DNA from: Anaerolineaceae bacterium
GTDB lineage: Bacteria; Chloroflexota; Anaerolineae; Aggregatilineales; Phototrophicaceae
Assembly: GCA_020634165.1 (NCBI GenBank)
Contig: JACKCF010000004.1
Coordinates: 148,008 to 212,007, forward strand
Reading direction: 5' to 3'
DNA length: 64,000 nt
The position numbers and the translations under genes are program-made. Under the pieces are notes generated by a model. It was not told the origin of the DNA. It searched no databases and saw only the letters and a program-made list of their open reading frames with translations. Shown here piece after piece: positions 1 to 9,993 of the stretch (position 1 is its first letter; each line of letters opens with the position of its first letter).

Positions 1-133
1 GTACATTGAGACCTTCCCACATGTTGATGACGCTGGCGTTAGTATCCTGCGCAAAAATTGGCTGCACCACAACAGCAAACAGCAGCAAGCACAATCCAAC
101 CATCAATTGAAGGAAACGCAGTCGTTTGAGCAT
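1..133 (-). CDS. N-terminus of a secreted protein (truncated by window edge)
   Basis: Only about 44 codons are inside the window. They begin with a basic stretch (MLKRLRF), then a leucine/valine-rich hydrophobic core and a likely signal peptidase site after PIFA, followed by QDTNAS. This is a typical Sec signal peptide, so the protein is exported. The start is the ATG complementary to 131-133. The rest of the gene lies to the left of the window, so no function can be given. Confidence 0.6.
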   Translation of the reverse strand, partial: MLKRLRFLQLMVGLCLLLFAVVVQPIFAQDTNASVINMWEGLNV

Positions 134-222
134 AGGAACGCCTTAGCGATCAGCGGCCAAATCCGCACAAAATGTACATCAAACACAGGGATAGGGCTAT
201 GCTCAAGTGGTACTGGGTAGCG

Positions 223-1146
223 CTAAATCAGCTTGCGCGGACGTGGCAGTTCATCCATGCGGCTGACATCCGTCACACAGACGACGCCGGACATGGCAAA
301 AGCCAGAATGCCCTTCGCATGGACTGTCAGAGCGCGGGCGATGGTATCCAGTGGCGGCAAATCCGCCAGGAGTTGAATTTGTGTGGCATCAGCGACGAGG
401 TCGATGGCGAATTTCTGGTGCGTCGGCAGCAAGCTATCACCATGATAAACACGAATCACGCCCGATTCGGCATCACTGGTGGCGAGCATACCGCCGTTCG
501 GGGAACTCGCAATACGGGCGACGATATAGTGCGTTGGCTGGCTCTTGCGCACTTTGCCGCTGGAATCGGTCAGGATGAGCTGGTGGCCATCCGAGACGAA
601 AATATTGCCGCCCCCGCGCGATACCACCACCGAAGGGCGACGAAGGCTGTCCAGGTTCAGGCCAATGTCGAAGGCTCCCAGGCGCATATCCTGCTGATAA
701 ATGTGGAGCTTACCAGTTTCATCCAGCGCGACGATCATGCCTAATGCGCGGTCGAGATCGACCGAGACGAATTGTTTGGCCGCGCCAGGGTCAAGTTTAA
801 CTTCACGGTCGTCTGTCTGGACATAGAGTTCATTGTCATACACACGATACAAACGCAGCTTACCATCGTCAGTGGTGTAGATGGTGGTGCTGTTGACCTG
901 AATGACGGGTAAATAGGTGCTTTCATCAGGGCCTTTGAGGCTGGTGACGAACTGCATCCAGGCATCGCTGCTGCGATCCCCATTAGGAACAGCCGGAATA
1001 TTGGCATCGCCCAGCCTGGTCCCGCTGTCGAGATCGTAGTATTCAACCCGATCAGGACGTGACCATGCTGCCAGAACCGGATTTTTACCGGGAAGGATAT
1101 TCAGGTAGTTGACAGCTTGTGCTGTGAGATGAATGCGCCAGGTCAT
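223..1146 (-). CDS. beta-propeller (WD40/YVTN-like) repeat protein
   Basis: About 307 residues if started at MTWRIHLTAQ (1146); the frame stays open further upstream, but that extension runs through AT-rich DNA and looks non-coding. The chain is rich in beta strands with propeller-like blades, for example GKLRLYRVYDNELYV, GKLHIYQQDMRLG, GNIFVSDGHQLILTDSSGKV and GGMLATSDAESGVIRVYHG. No signal peptide or membrane span is visible from this start, so it is probably cytosolic. The blades suggest a protein-interaction scaffold. No catalytic residues are recognisable and the function is unknown. Confidence 0.6.
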   Translation of the reverse strand: MTWRIHLTAQAVNYLNILPGKNPVLAAWSRPDRVEYYDLDSGTRLGDANIPAVPNGDRSSDAWMQFVTSLKGPDESTYLPVIQVNSTTIYTTDDGKLRLYRVYDNELYVQTDDREVKLDPGAAKQFVSVDLDRALGMIVALDETGKLHIYQQDMRLGAFDIGLNLDSLRRPSVVVSRGGGNIFVSDGHQLILTDSSGKVRKSQPTHYIVARIASSPNGGMLATSDAESGVIRVYHGDSLLPTHQKFAIDLVADATQIQLLADLPPLDTIARALTVHAKGILAFAMSGVVCVTDVSRMDELPRPRKLI

Positions 1147-1287
1147 GTTAAATTGGGATATAGTTGGGATAATTTGGGATAATAGTAAGTATAGCAAGGT
1201 TTTTGGGAAAGAGCGATAAGGTCCTGTTAAGGAACGACTTTTGCCCACTATCCATGCGAAAAAGAAGCGCTTTTTTGTGGTTGAATA

Positions 1288-2634
1288 CTAATCTGAGCCG
1301 GAATCTGAGGCTGTTCCAGCCGCGCCGATGACATCCAGCCGGAAATTACCGTTAGGCACGTTAATGCCGTATGTGATCTGAATATCCGTATCATCATAGG
1401 TACGCGAGACCAATACCCACTCGTTCAGGCGCAGTTCCAGCGCGTACAGCAGGTCATCGAAATCCTCTTCGAGGGTGGTCGGCTGGCTGTTAGACGTCTG
1501 GCTGAGCACAAAACGACCACCGACAGCAGCAGGCACACGCACACGCAAATCACCATTGCTGACTGTCAATTCACCTGGGTCGGCTTCTACGGATGGCGAG
1601 CGCGGCTGATACTCCGGCAGTGTGACAATGGCATCACCATTTTCCAGGGTCATCTTGAGGCGTTCAAGTTCGAGGATAGCTGCGTCAAAGTTAACCGTGC
1701 CATTTTGCGTCACCAAAGTGACAGCAATCGCCGCATTGGTTGGCAGCGTAATCTGGAGTTCGCCTCGCCCAATTTCATCCAATGAGGGGAACGCGGTTGG
1801 CTTGGTTTCCTGAATAGTGAACGTGCCGCTGCCTGTGCCGTCCTCAAGATAACTAGGCGTCACTTCGCTGGCTTCGCTACCTACGAAGCTGGCTTCAATC
1901 ATACGTTGGTCATCACTGCGGCCAAAGACGACTACATCCGTATCCAGCATGTTGATGTTGATTTGCAGCGTGGTGATGCCTTCGGAAACGATTTCTTCCG
2001 CTGTGACGGTATTTTCTGTGCGCTGTTCGTTAATACGGTTGGAGAATGCAAAGGCCGTAATGCCTGCAACCAAAACCAGACTTACCAGCAATGCAAAGAA
2101 GCTCGCAGAGCGCGTTCGTGGGCGCAGCAAGAGCATCAGGCCAAGGAAAACCAGAAGCGCAGGCCACGCTCTGAGTGCCAGGTCATAGATACCTTCAGGC
2201 AATGCTCCCAGGGCACTTGCAATCGCAAACAAAGGAATCGCCAAGGCGACCAGCCCCAGAATGATGTTGCTCTGGACGCGGGCACTGCGAAATTGTCGGA
2301 ACAGAAACGCGAGCGCAAGCGCCGTCGCTGCCAGGGGCCAGTACAAGTCAGCGCCAAGCGCCTCAGCCAATGAATCTCGCACAAACCAGCCAATGATAAT
2401 CGCCAGGGCTAAAGCAATGGCAAAGATACCCGCCGGATTACTGCGATTGTCTTCAAGGGGATTTTCCAAAGGCAGCAGCCACCACAGCAGCACATATGCG
2501 AGGGCCGCCGCGCCAGAGGTCAGCAGGGTGAGAATGACAAAAAGCCAGCGCCAGACCGCAGGACTGAACGGGCTGATAGACGCTAGACCGGCGCAAACGC
2601 CACCAAAGAGTCGATTAGAAAAACGCCTGACCAT
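1288..2634 (-). CDS. PspC domain-containing membrane protein
   Basis: The N-terminus (MVRRFSNRLFGGVCAGLAS, then a span ending in LLWWLLPLENP) is a classic PspC domain, as in phage-shock/envelope-stress membrane proteins. About five further hydrophobic spans follow up to residue 200. The C-terminal half (about 215-448) is a soluble beta-rich domain resembling LiaF or DUF4097 proteins, with repeated blocks such as LQITLPTNAAIAVTLVTQNG and VTLPEYQPR. The ATG at 2634 is preferred over an upstream in-frame TTG at 2646. Probable role: envelope-stress sensing or anti-sigma-like regulation. Domain calls are firm; the role is inferred. Confidence 0.75.
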   Translation of the reverse strand: MVRRFSNRLFGGVCAGLASISPFSPAVWRWLFVILTLLTSGAAALAYVLLWWLLPLENPLEDNRSNPAGIFAIALALAIIIGWFVRDSLAEALGADLYWPLAATALALAFLFRQFRSARVQSNIILGLVALAIPLFAIASALGALPEGIYDLALRAWPALLVFLGLMLLLRPRTRSASFFALLVSLVLVAGITAFAFSNRINEQRTENTVTAEEIVSEGITTLQININMLDTDVVVFGRSDDQRMIEASFVGSEASEVTPSYLEDGTGSGTFTIQETKPTAFPSLDEIGRGELQITLPTNAAIAVTLVTQNGTVNFDAAILELERLKMTLENGDAIVTLPEYQPRSPSVEADPGELTVSNGDLRVRVPAAVGGRFVLSQTSNSQPTTLEEDFDDLLYALELRLNEWVLVSRTYDDTDIQITYGINVPNGNFRLDVIGAAGTASDSGSD

Positions 2635-2801
2635 GGCTGTTCTCAAACGTGTGTAAAGGCAAGGACAACGCCGCCAATATGGGGTTCACTATACTTTTGG
2701 GCATCAGAATTGGCAAGCACGGATCGCTTATGCAGCGCTGTTGGTACTGTTGTTTCCCCACACCCATAAAATGCTCTGCAGCCGTCAGCCCTGGCTACAG
2801 G

Positions 2802-3293
2802 CTAACTGGGCTTTTCAAAACGGATGATGGTGCGCAAGCGGGCAAATTCCAGTTCATCAGCATCGCGAAGGCGATACTTCTGGCGCGGCGTCAGTTGGAA
2901 GCCATTGATGCGCGTGCCGTTGGTGCTGCCTAAATCTTCCAGATAAAGCGACCCATCGAAAAGGGTCAGCACGGCATGCTTGCGTGAAACACCAAAATGG
3001 TACGCGCCATAAGGCGTCAGATCGAAACCAATGCTGGTTTCATTATCCAGTACGCGACCAATAACGATGGTATCCTGTATCGGGATAATCTTGATCTCGT
3101 TGCCGATAATGAAGCGCAGGCGCCAGCTAGACGTCAGATAACTTGTGCCGGGGCGCGGCGGGCGCTCTGGCATGGGGTCATTATCTTGCGGAAGATTGAG
3201 ATATTCTGTTTCTTTTTTCTTGATATCCAATTCACCGGTGACGATGGCATCTTCTTTAGAAGCATCTGGTTCCCGGTTTTCCTCATCCGCCAC
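2802..3293 (-). CDS. FHA domain-containing protein
   Basis: 163 residues. The first 50 are charged and probably disordered. Residues about 70-155 form one forkhead-associated domain with the expected signature residues: the GR pair (VIGR), the SRKH serine/histidine pair, and TNGT. FHA domains bind phosphothreonine peptides, so this is probably an adaptor for a Ser/Thr kinase; a PknB-like kinase lies 10 kb downstream. It sits alone, between the PspC gene on the same strand and a divergent membrane protein gene. Confidence 0.85.
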   Translation of the reverse strand: MADEENREPDASKEDAIVTGELDIKKKETEYLNLPQDNDPMPERPPRPGTSYLTSSWRLRFIIGNEIKIIPIQDTIVIGRVLDNETSIGFDLTPYGAYHFGVSRKHAVLTLFDGSLYLEDLGSTNGTRINGFQLTPRQKYRLRDADELEFARLRTIIRFEKPS

Positions 3294-3507
3294 GGCTAAC
3301 TCCCAATCGTTCGCTCGGTATAGACCGCCCTACACGGGCAAATCACCAACTCTAATCCAACAATCGTATCATGGTATTGGATTTATCGCATGAAAATGGG
3401 TGGGGTCTTGTGAACCTGTCATTTGCATTACACCCTGTATACGTCATGATACAATAGAGAGTAAGACTTTGCCAACGCAAGACCAACCTAAATTGTCCAG
3501 GATACCC

Positions 3508-5058
3508 ATGTTGATGATGCGTAAGTGGTCCCATAGTCGCTTCCTGTTCCTCGTCTTGTTCTTGTTGTTGGTCCCCTCGATGATTGTGTTCGCCCGCGAT
3601 GTTCGCCAGGGCGTTGAATGCCTTATAGACGAAGACGAAGTCGTCACTGGCAATCTGTTTGTCCTGTGTGAAGACCTGACGATAGATGGTGAGGTCACAG
3701 GCAATGTGATCGGTGCGGCCCTGCGCGCGCGGGTCGATGGCAATGTTGGTGGCAGCATCTATCTCGTAAGTTCTGAACTCAACCTGAACGGCACCGTTGC
3801 TGGCGATGTCCATTTCGGAGGTGTCGCCCTTAACTGGAACGCGGCACCTGTCCAAATCTCTGATGAAGATGTGTTCCTGACCAGCAATCTGATTGCACTA
3901 GACATCAGCACGACAGTGGCCAAAGACGCCAACCTGCCAGGGGGTATCATCAATCTCGGCTATCAACTGATTATCAACGGCAATGTGCGTGATGAAGTCA
4001 ACTTCTGGGGATCGACACTGAATGTGATGGGCAACATCAACAGCGATGTGTATGCCCATGTTGGCGATTCCAGTGCCGATAGCAACAGTGTCGCGACATT
4101 GCTGCTGCCCTTTAACCTTGATCTTACTCTGGCTGAACCTGGTCTTTATGTCGATGCCGAGGCGTCTATTTCCGGCGTACTGCAATACGAGTCACCTTCT
4201 GTTGGGACCATCGCCGGGGATATTGGTGTAGACACTATCTACAACGCGGTACAGCCTGTTGCGTTACCCAGCCTGGAAGAACCTGGGTCGTTCTCAGTTT
4301 TCGCTCGCAGCACTATTCAGGAAGGCACAGCCCTGTTTGTGATGGGAGCCATCTGTCTGCTGCTGTTCCCGCAGTCATTGCGCACACCGCTGCTGTATAT
4401 GCGCTATCATCCCTTCGCCAGCGTTAGCGTCGGCCTACTGAGTTTTATCATCTCATTCCCCGTGATTTTAATTACCTTCCTGCTGAGTCTGGTCATCGTT
4501 GTACTGATGCTGTGGCTTGGGCTACAGGCTGTTGCCGCGATGGTCGCCGTTACGCTGTCTGTGTTGATCCTGGGTGGAGCACTAACCTTCTATCTGGTAG
4601 CGATTTTTGTGGCACGTGCCTTATTCGCATTAGCCCTGGGCCGATTTATCCTACGGCTGGTGTGGAGCCGTGAAGCGGCAAATGTTAACGCATATGTGGC
4701 CCTGTTTGTCGGTACGATTATTCTATCGATTATCGTGACGCTGCCAGTAATCGGTTGGGTGGCAAATGCCCTGGCGCTGTTTTTGGGGCTGGGCGGCATT
4801 CTGCATGTGCTGTTGGAACGGTTCAGGAATATGCGCGGTGATACACCGGAAACGATAGATGAACCTGATTCCGATACCGTCGGGCCGACCATTTCGGTAG
4901 AATCCCTGCCAAGGGTAAATGCGGCAGATACAGAACCGAAGCGGCCAATAACATCCACCAAGGCGCCGACGCAGCCGCGCAAGCTGGATGTTCCGCCTTC
5001 ACCTGGCATGAAAGACCTGCCAGAAGGCTTCGACATTGGCTTCTTTGACGACAAATAA
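3508..5058 (+). CDS. bactofilin-like (polymer-forming) domain fused to an integral membrane region
   Basis: 516 residues from the ATG at 3508, which gives a signal peptide or signal anchor (MLMMRKWSHSRF, then a Leu/Phe core ending VFARDV). Residues about 35-230 show beta-helix repeats of the DUF583/bactofilin type (DGEVTGNVIG, DGNVGGSIYLV, NGTVAGDVHFGG, NGNVRDEVNFWG, MGNINSDVYA). Residues about 275-460 carry five or six membrane spans, followed by a disordered cytoplasmic tail. The frame is open upstream to 3400, but the leader and the family both favour the later start. Likely an envelope-associated scaffold facing outside the membrane. Confidence 0.7.
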   Translation: MLMMRKWSHSRFLFLVLFLLLVPSMIVFARDVRQGVECLIDEDEVVTGNLFVLCEDLTIDGEVTGNVIGAALRARVDGNVGGSIYLVSSELNLNGTVAGDVHFGGVALNWNAAPVQISDEDVFLTSNLIALDISTTVAKDANLPGGIINLGYQLIINGNVRDEVNFWGSTLNVMGNINSDVYAHVGDSSADSNSVATLLLPFNLDLTLAEPGLYVDAEASISGVLQYESPSVGTIAGDIGVDTIYNAVQPVALPSLEEPGSFSVFARSTIQEGTALFVMGAICLLLFPQSLRTPLLYMRYHPFASVSVGLLSFIISFPVILITFLLSLVIVVLMLWLGLQAVAAMVAVTLSVLILGGALTFYLVAIFVARALFALALGRFILRLVWSREAANVNAYVALFVGTIILSIIVTLPVIGWVANALALFLGLGGILHVLLERFRNMRGDTPETIDEPDSDTVGPTISVESLPRVNAADTEPKRPITSTKAPTQPRKLDVPPSPGMKDLPEGFDIGFFDDK

Positions 5059-5219
5059 GGCAGGATCGCCCCAACCGAAATCGAGTTAGCTGAACATAGG
5101 CTTAACGAAGCGGCAAAACGCGCGTGCCGGTGTATTCAGGGTAGCACCCAACTGCTACAATGCCTGACTTGCGCACATCGACCGCATGTAACCGCAGTCA
5201 ACCTATTTGATAGGACGCA

Positions 5220-6263
5220 ATGACTTCATCATCTACTGACAAGCAGCGCCGTTCAAACGGCCAACGACTGGCAATCCTGATTGGTATTCTCATCAGTGCT
5301 GCCTTCCTGTACCTGGCTTTCCGTGAACTGCAACCGGAAACCTTTATCGACAGCATCAGTCAGGTCAATTTCTTTTGGCTGATCGCTGGCGCAGCGACCT
5401 ATGCCCTGGCGGTGATTGTCATTGCTTTGCGCTGGCAATTCCTATTGCGAGCCGTCAAACCCATTGCGTTGATACCTCTCAGCCAGGTTGTAGCCGTAGG
5501 TTACATGGGCAATAACGTGTATCCGCTGCGTGCCGGAGAAGCCCTGCGCGTCTATTTATTGAAGCGCAATCACGATGTCCCTATCGCCCAGGCCGCAACC
5601 ACCGCCGTCGTTGAGCGTGCTTTCGATGGGCTGGTCATGCTGAGTTTTATCGTCGTCGGCCTACTGGTATCGGACATTGCCTCGCCACAGGTGGAATCGG
5701 TTGTCTCGCTTGCAGCGCCGATATTCGGGCTGGCGATGCTAATCTTCTTTGTGCTGGCGGCCAAACCGGATTGGCTGCGTGCGCTGGTGAATCTGGCAGC
5801 ACGGTTTTTGCCCGGTCGCCTGCACGACATGGTTCTATCGCTGGCAGAAGGTGTGATCGAAGGGCTGGAGGGGCTGCGCAGTCCGCTGTATCTGGCAGGG
5901 ACAATCATCAGTTCGTTTGTCACCTGGGGTATCGAAGCCTTCGTCTACTGGATGGTGATGTGGGCTTTTGGCCTGGAATTGAGCTACGCGGTCGCGTTAT
6001 TAGTGGTCGGCACAGTGAACCTCGCTGGCCTGATTCCTGCGTCACCAGGGCAAGTCGGTGTGTATGAATTCTTCGCCAGCACGGTGCTGATGGCGGCAGG
6101 TATCCGTCAGGAAACGGCCCTGGCTTATGCGGTCGTGGTCCATATTGTGATCTGGCTGCCTGTAACAGTAGTGGGCTTTTTGATCCTGGCACGGATGGGG
6201 CTGAGTATGAGGTCCGTCCGGCAGTCGCAATCATTGGAAGCGCAACCTGCGCTCGATTCCTAA
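5220..6263 (+). CDS. flippase-like / lysylphosphatidylglycerol synthase TM-region family protein
   Basis: 347 residues with about eight hydrophobic spans. It fits the UPF0104/AglD/MprF-type membrane domain family: an N-terminal span followed by FRELQPETFIDSISQVNF, the VVAVGYMGNNVYPLRAGEALRVYLL block, and the late LIPASPGQVGVYEFF motif typical of these proteins. The ATG is preceded by AGGA at a short spacing. Members act in lipid or polyprenyl-linked substrate transfer. The FAD oxidoreductase gene starts 41 bp downstream, so the two are probably co-transcribed. Confidence 0.8.
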   Translation: MTSSSTDKQRRSNGQRLAILIGILISAAFLYLAFRELQPETFIDSISQVNFFWLIAGAATYALAVIVIALRWQFLLRAVKPIALIPLSQVVAVGYMGNNVYPLRAGEALRVYLLKRNHDVPIAQAATTAVVERAFDGLVMLSFIVVGLLVSDIASPQVESVVSLAAPIFGLAMLIFFVLAAKPDWLRALVNLAARFLPGRLHDMVLSLAEGVIEGLEGLRSPLYLAGTIISSFVTWGIEAFVYWMVMWAFGLELSYAVALLVVGTVNLAGLIPASPGQVGVYEFFASTVLMAAGIRQETALAYAVVVHIVIWLPVTVVGFLILARMGLSMRSVRQSQSLEAQPALDS

Positions 6264-6304
6264 TTGCAATTTGATGATGTCTACAAGCACATTCTAGGGA
6301 ACTT

Positions 6305-7645
6305 ATGACGGAAACACAGCATATCGGGATTATCGGCGCGGGTGTTGCCGGACTGGCGGCAGCCTGGGACTTTGTCAATGCTGGCCATGAGGTGACGATA
6401 TATGAGGCTGGCGACAGAGTCGGTGGGCTGGCAGCAGGCTTTAAAGATGCAAGCTGGGACTGGGAACTGGAAAAGTTCTATCATCATTGGTTCACCAGCG
6501 ATGCCGATATGCTCGGACTGATTGACGAAATTGGCCACAGTGATAAGGTCATCTTCCCGCGACCAAAGACCAGCTATTGGATCGACGGCAAGCCTGTACG
6601 CAGCGAAATGAACCTATCGGCGCTGTTTTTGCCGATCTCGCTGTGGGGGACATTCCGCATGGGGTTGGGCGGCGTCTATCTCAAGCTGACTTCGGACTGG
6701 CGCGCGCTGGAAAAAGTCACGGCCGATAGCTGGATGCGCCGTTATATGGGGCCAGAGGGCTATGAGAAGTTCTTTAAGCCGCTCCTGATTGGCAAGTTCA
6801 GCGAAGATTACGATAAGGTCAATATGGCCTGGATGTGGGCGCGCGTCAAAGCACGGTCGGTCAAGTTGGGCACATTTGAAGGCGGTTTCCAGAATTTCCT
6901 CAATTTGATGGGCCAAGCGATTGAAGCAAAAGGTGCGGTCATCAAGCTGGGTACGCCGGTTGAGGGCATCGGCACACGAGATGGCAAGCCAACGCTGACC
7001 ATCAACGGCGAAACACAGGTTTTTGACGCAGTCCTCAGCACGGTTTCTCCGCGCTTGATGCTGAAACTAACGGATGGCCTCGCAGAAACGGATTACGGCC
7101 AGCAAATGGCTGATCTCAAGAGTATCGGCGGCGTGGTAGTGGTGGCTGCTCTCAAACAGCAGTTGCTGACAGATGGCACCTATTGGCTGAATCTGCCTGC
7201 CGACAGCCCTGACCGGACACGCAATCAGTTCCCCTATCTGGCGCTGGTGGAGCATACGAATTTCCTGGATAAGGCTAATTACGGCGGCGACCACCTCATC
7301 TATATGGGCGATTACGTCGCGCCGGATCACGAGTATTTTACGCTCAGTGACGACGAACTAGCTGAGCGCTTTATGGCGCCACTCAAGCAGGTCAATCCGA
7401 ATTTTGATCCGAGTTGGGTGCGCAAAACCTGGGTTTTCCGAGCGCCCTATGCTCAACCTGTACCTGCACTGAACCACAGTGAAAAAATCCCTGGCCTAAA
7501 GACACCGCTGCCCGGACTGTATTGGGCGAGTATGTCGCAGGTGTATCCCTGGGACCGAGGGACCAACTTCGCTGTTGAACTCGGTCGCCGGACAGCGCGC
7601 CTCATCCTGGGCAAAGAAACGAGCGCCAACGCCGTCAAGGACTGA
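6305..7645 (+). CDS. FAD-dependent oxidoreductase (amine oxidase / protoporphyrinogen oxidase-like)
   Basis: 446 residues. The N-terminus holds the Rossmann dinucleotide motif GIIGAGVAGLAAAWDF followed by an acidic strand end (VTIYEAGDRVGGLA). The C-terminus (GLYWASMSQVYPWDRGTNFAVE) matches the second FAD-contacting motif of this superfamily. In many genomes similar proteins sit with glycosyltransferases and membrane flippases, as here after the UPF0104 gene. AGGGAA precedes the ATG at a normal distance. The substrate is unknown. Confidence 0.8.
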   Translation: MTETQHIGIIGAGVAGLAAAWDFVNAGHEVTIYEAGDRVGGLAAGFKDASWDWELEKFYHHWFTSDADMLGLIDEIGHSDKVIFPRPKTSYWIDGKPVRSEMNLSALFLPISLWGTFRMGLGGVYLKLTSDWRALEKVTADSWMRRYMGPEGYEKFFKPLLIGKFSEDYDKVNMAWMWARVKARSVKLGTFEGGFQNFLNLMGQAIEAKGAVIKLGTPVEGIGTRDGKPTLTINGETQVFDAVLSTVSPRLMLKLTDGLAETDYGQQMADLKSIGGVVVVAALKQQLLTDGTYWLNLPADSPDRTRNQFPYLALVEHTNFLDKANYGGDHLIYMGDYVAPDHEYFTLSDDELAERFMAPLKQVNPNFDPSWVRKTWVFRAPYAQPVPALNHSEKIPGLKTPLPGLYWASMSQVYPWDRGTNFAVELGRRTARLILGKETSANAVKD

Positions 7646-7701
7646 GTATGAGCGCTCTGGCTTGCTATAATTGAGTCACACAAATAACGACGACAACCTC
7701 G

Positions 7702-8535
7702 ATGACTGACTTCCTGACCACTCCATCTTCTCTGACCGAGCATACGATTCAGCGTGAAGGTTGTATGGTGCATTATTGGCTGGCCGGGCCGGAAGATCGC
7801 CCGCTGGTGGTCATGATGCACGGCGCGACGATGGATCATCGCATGTTCAATGCTCAGGTCGATGCCCTGCTGCCAAACTATCGAGTGCTGGTGTGGGATG
7901 CACGTGGACATGGGAAATCGCTGCCGAATCTGGCAGACATCACGCTAGAAACCTATGCCCGCGATATGCTCGCTATTCTAGATGAACTCGGCGCTGACGA
8001 AGTCGTAGCAATGGGCCAGTCCATGGGCGGGTATATCACGCAGAAGCTGTACCAGATCGCACCGGAGCGCATCCAGGCAATGGTCCAGATCGGCACAACG
8101 CCGATTGCGAAAGCGTACAGTCCGCTGGAAATATGGACGCTCAAGTTCACGATGCCGCTGTTCAACATCATGCCCTATGGCATGTTCAAGAGCATGGTCG
8201 CCAACGCAACCGCCATTACGCCAGAAGTCAAAGCCTATGCGGTCGATGCCGTCAATCAAATTCCGCATGATGAATTTTTGCGCGTGTGGAAGACAATCAC
8301 GCTGGCGATTGATAGCAAAGGCATGCCCGATTTCAAAATCAAAGTGCCCTTGCTGCTGATGCATGGCGATCATGACAAGACGGGAACAATCAAACGCGAT
8401 ATGCCTAAATGGCCGGAAATTGACCCGCAGGTGGAGTACCATGTCGTTCCTGATGCCGGGCACAATGCCAATCAGGATAATCCTGAAGTCACCAACACGC
8501 TGCTGCTGGACTTCTTCAAACGGCATGTGGGCTGA
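7702..8535 (+). CDS. alpha/beta fold hydrolase
   Basis: 277 residues with the full alpha/beta-hydrolase layout: the oxyanion-region HGATMDHRMF, the DARGHGKS strand, the nucleophile elbow GQSMGG, a late acidic residue in LLMHGDHDKTG, and the catalytic histidine in PDAGHNANQDNP. It is a cytosolic esterase- or haloperoxidase-like enzyme of unknown substrate. A GCTATAAT box at 7664-7671 lies 31 bp before the start and may be its own -10 element. Confidence 0.85.
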   Translation: MTDFLTTPSSLTEHTIQREGCMVHYWLAGPEDRPLVVMMHGATMDHRMFNAQVDALLPNYRVLVWDARGHGKSLPNLADITLETYARDMLAILDELGADEVVAMGQSMGGYITQKLYQIAPERIQAMVQIGTTPIAKAYSPLEIWTLKFTMPLFNIMPYGMFKSMVANATAITPEVKAYAVDAVNQIPHDEFLRVWKTITLAIDSKGMPDFKIKVPLLLMHGDHDKTGTIKRDMPKWPEIDPQVEYHVVPDAGHNANQDNPEVTNTLLLDFFKRHVG

Positions 8536-8617
8536 TGTCAACTTCCCCCTGACCGCGTCCTCGCATTTCCAGTACACTTCTCAGTCAACCAAGTAATAGG
8601 ACTCTGAGCATCAATCT

Positions 8618-9739
8618 ATGCCTGAAACTTTTATGATGTATGTGGCCAGTGACGAAATTGTGCCACTGCAAGAACTGCTCGAACTTACGGGCAACGACGA
8701 TATTCAGCCGCACACGGACGGCACTGGCATCATCGGCTATACGGTTCAATGGGACGACGTTACGGTCAAGCTGATGACGCTGCCCGATGATATTTTCGCT
8801 ATCAACCGCCAGAATATGGTGCAGTACATGTCTTCGCTGGTGGATGAACGCCAGGACAAACGTGCGCGCAAAGCCAAGCGCCGCGCCGAAGGCATGTCGA
8901 TGGCCTATGAGGTGGCCGTTACACCTGGCTGGGATGATGGCGCAAAGGCTGCTCAACTGCTGACGGGCATCATGGCCTTTTATGACTATGCCTTCATTTT
9001 CGCCAAAGACGCTTACTACAATGAAAACGGCAACCGCATCATCGGCAGAGAAAAGAGCGACGTTCGCATCTTCCCTCGCAGTGATGACGCGACCCAGTAT
9101 TCCCATGAAGCGATTGCGCGCAAAACGCGAAGCCTAAAAACCCTCCAAAAGCAAGGCGTTCCTTATATTGAGCATCTGCCACCGATTGCCGATGCCAGCC
9201 AGACGACACTGCGCTCTGTTGAGGCAATCGCTGAACGGATCATGGCACTATTGCTGATTTCTCAGCGGGCAAATGGCGGCACCGTCACCACTTTCCAGGA
9301 GCAGATGCAGCGGCTCGGTCTTCAGGATGCGCTTACCCCAGAGGAAAAGCGCTTCGCCCAGGATATGGACCCGGAAGAGTATATGTTCGCGATGTATGGT
9401 GCGCGCCATGAATCGGCATATGCCCTGCTGTGGTCACTTGGATATGTAGAAGAATTGGGCAAGCCTGTTCATCGTGCGGACAGTGGCCTGCTCAATGACG
9501 CCTATCATCAGTCGGTGGATTCGCTGATAGCTCAAGCTAATTTACGCGATATTTCGACTATATTAGATGAGGCTGACCTGATATATCGCTATCACTGGGC
9601 GCTGGTCGATGCCGAATTGTACGATACAGCCAAACCAGAAGGTCTGCTGGTGACTGTCGTTGAAGAACGACATCGGGCGTTGAACTGGTTAATTGGCTAC
9701 CAAAATCAGGATTGGGACGAAGTCACGACCGATACCTGA
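8618..9739 (+). CDS. DUF4272 domain-containing protein
   Basis: 373 residues, soluble. The C-terminal two thirds resemble DUF4272: KTRSLKTLQKQGVPYIEHLP, SVEAIAERIMALLLIS, LLWSLGYVEELGKP, DEADLIYRYHWALVDA and VVEERHRALNWLIGY. The N-terminal 150 residues form a separate alpha/beta domain. The function of DUF4272 is not known. An imperfect terminator follows at 9781. Confidence 0.75.
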   Translation: MPETFMMYVASDEIVPLQELLELTGNDDIQPHTDGTGIIGYTVQWDDVTVKLMTLPDDIFAINRQNMVQYMSSLVDERQDKRARKAKRRAEGMSMAYEVAVTPGWDDGAKAAQLLTGIMAFYDYAFIFAKDAYYNENGNRIIGREKSDVRIFPRSDDATQYSHEAIARKTRSLKTLQKQGVPYIEHLPPIADASQTTLRSVEAIAERIMALLLISQRANGGTVTTFQEQMQRLGLQDALTPEEKRFAQDMDPEEYMFAMYGARHESAYALLWSLGYVEELGKPVHRADSGLLNDAYHQSVDSLIAQANLRDISTILDEADLIYRYHWALVDAELYDTAKPEGLLVTVVEERHRALNWLIGYQNQDWDEVTTDT

Positions 9740-9780
9740 TACCGATTGTAAGGCCATCGCAACACGCTTTGTCACGTTAG

Positions 9781-9815
9781 TCATGCCCAGAAGCCTTTAT
9801 TTGGGCATGATTTGC
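9781..9815 (+). terminator. stem-loop terminator after the DUF4272 gene
   Basis: TCATGCCCA at 9781-9789 pairs with TGGGCATGA at 9802-9810 around a 12-base loop, followed by a T-rich stretch (TTTGCTTT). It lies 40 bp after the DUF4272 stop. The loop is long and the T-run is interrupted, so it is only a moderate candidate. Confidence 0.5.
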
Positions 9816-9993
9816 TTTCGTATCGCATCACTTTGCCCGGTTATCCTAATAGGCTTTACAAGCTTACAAACAAAAAAGTAAGGTGTATGCAAGGGAAGCT
9901 TGTATAAAACAAGAGCACTACTGTGCTTTCAATCGTCATTCATGTGACGGTCGTGTAAGACAATCAAAACCATGAACATTAGAGGTTAAACAC

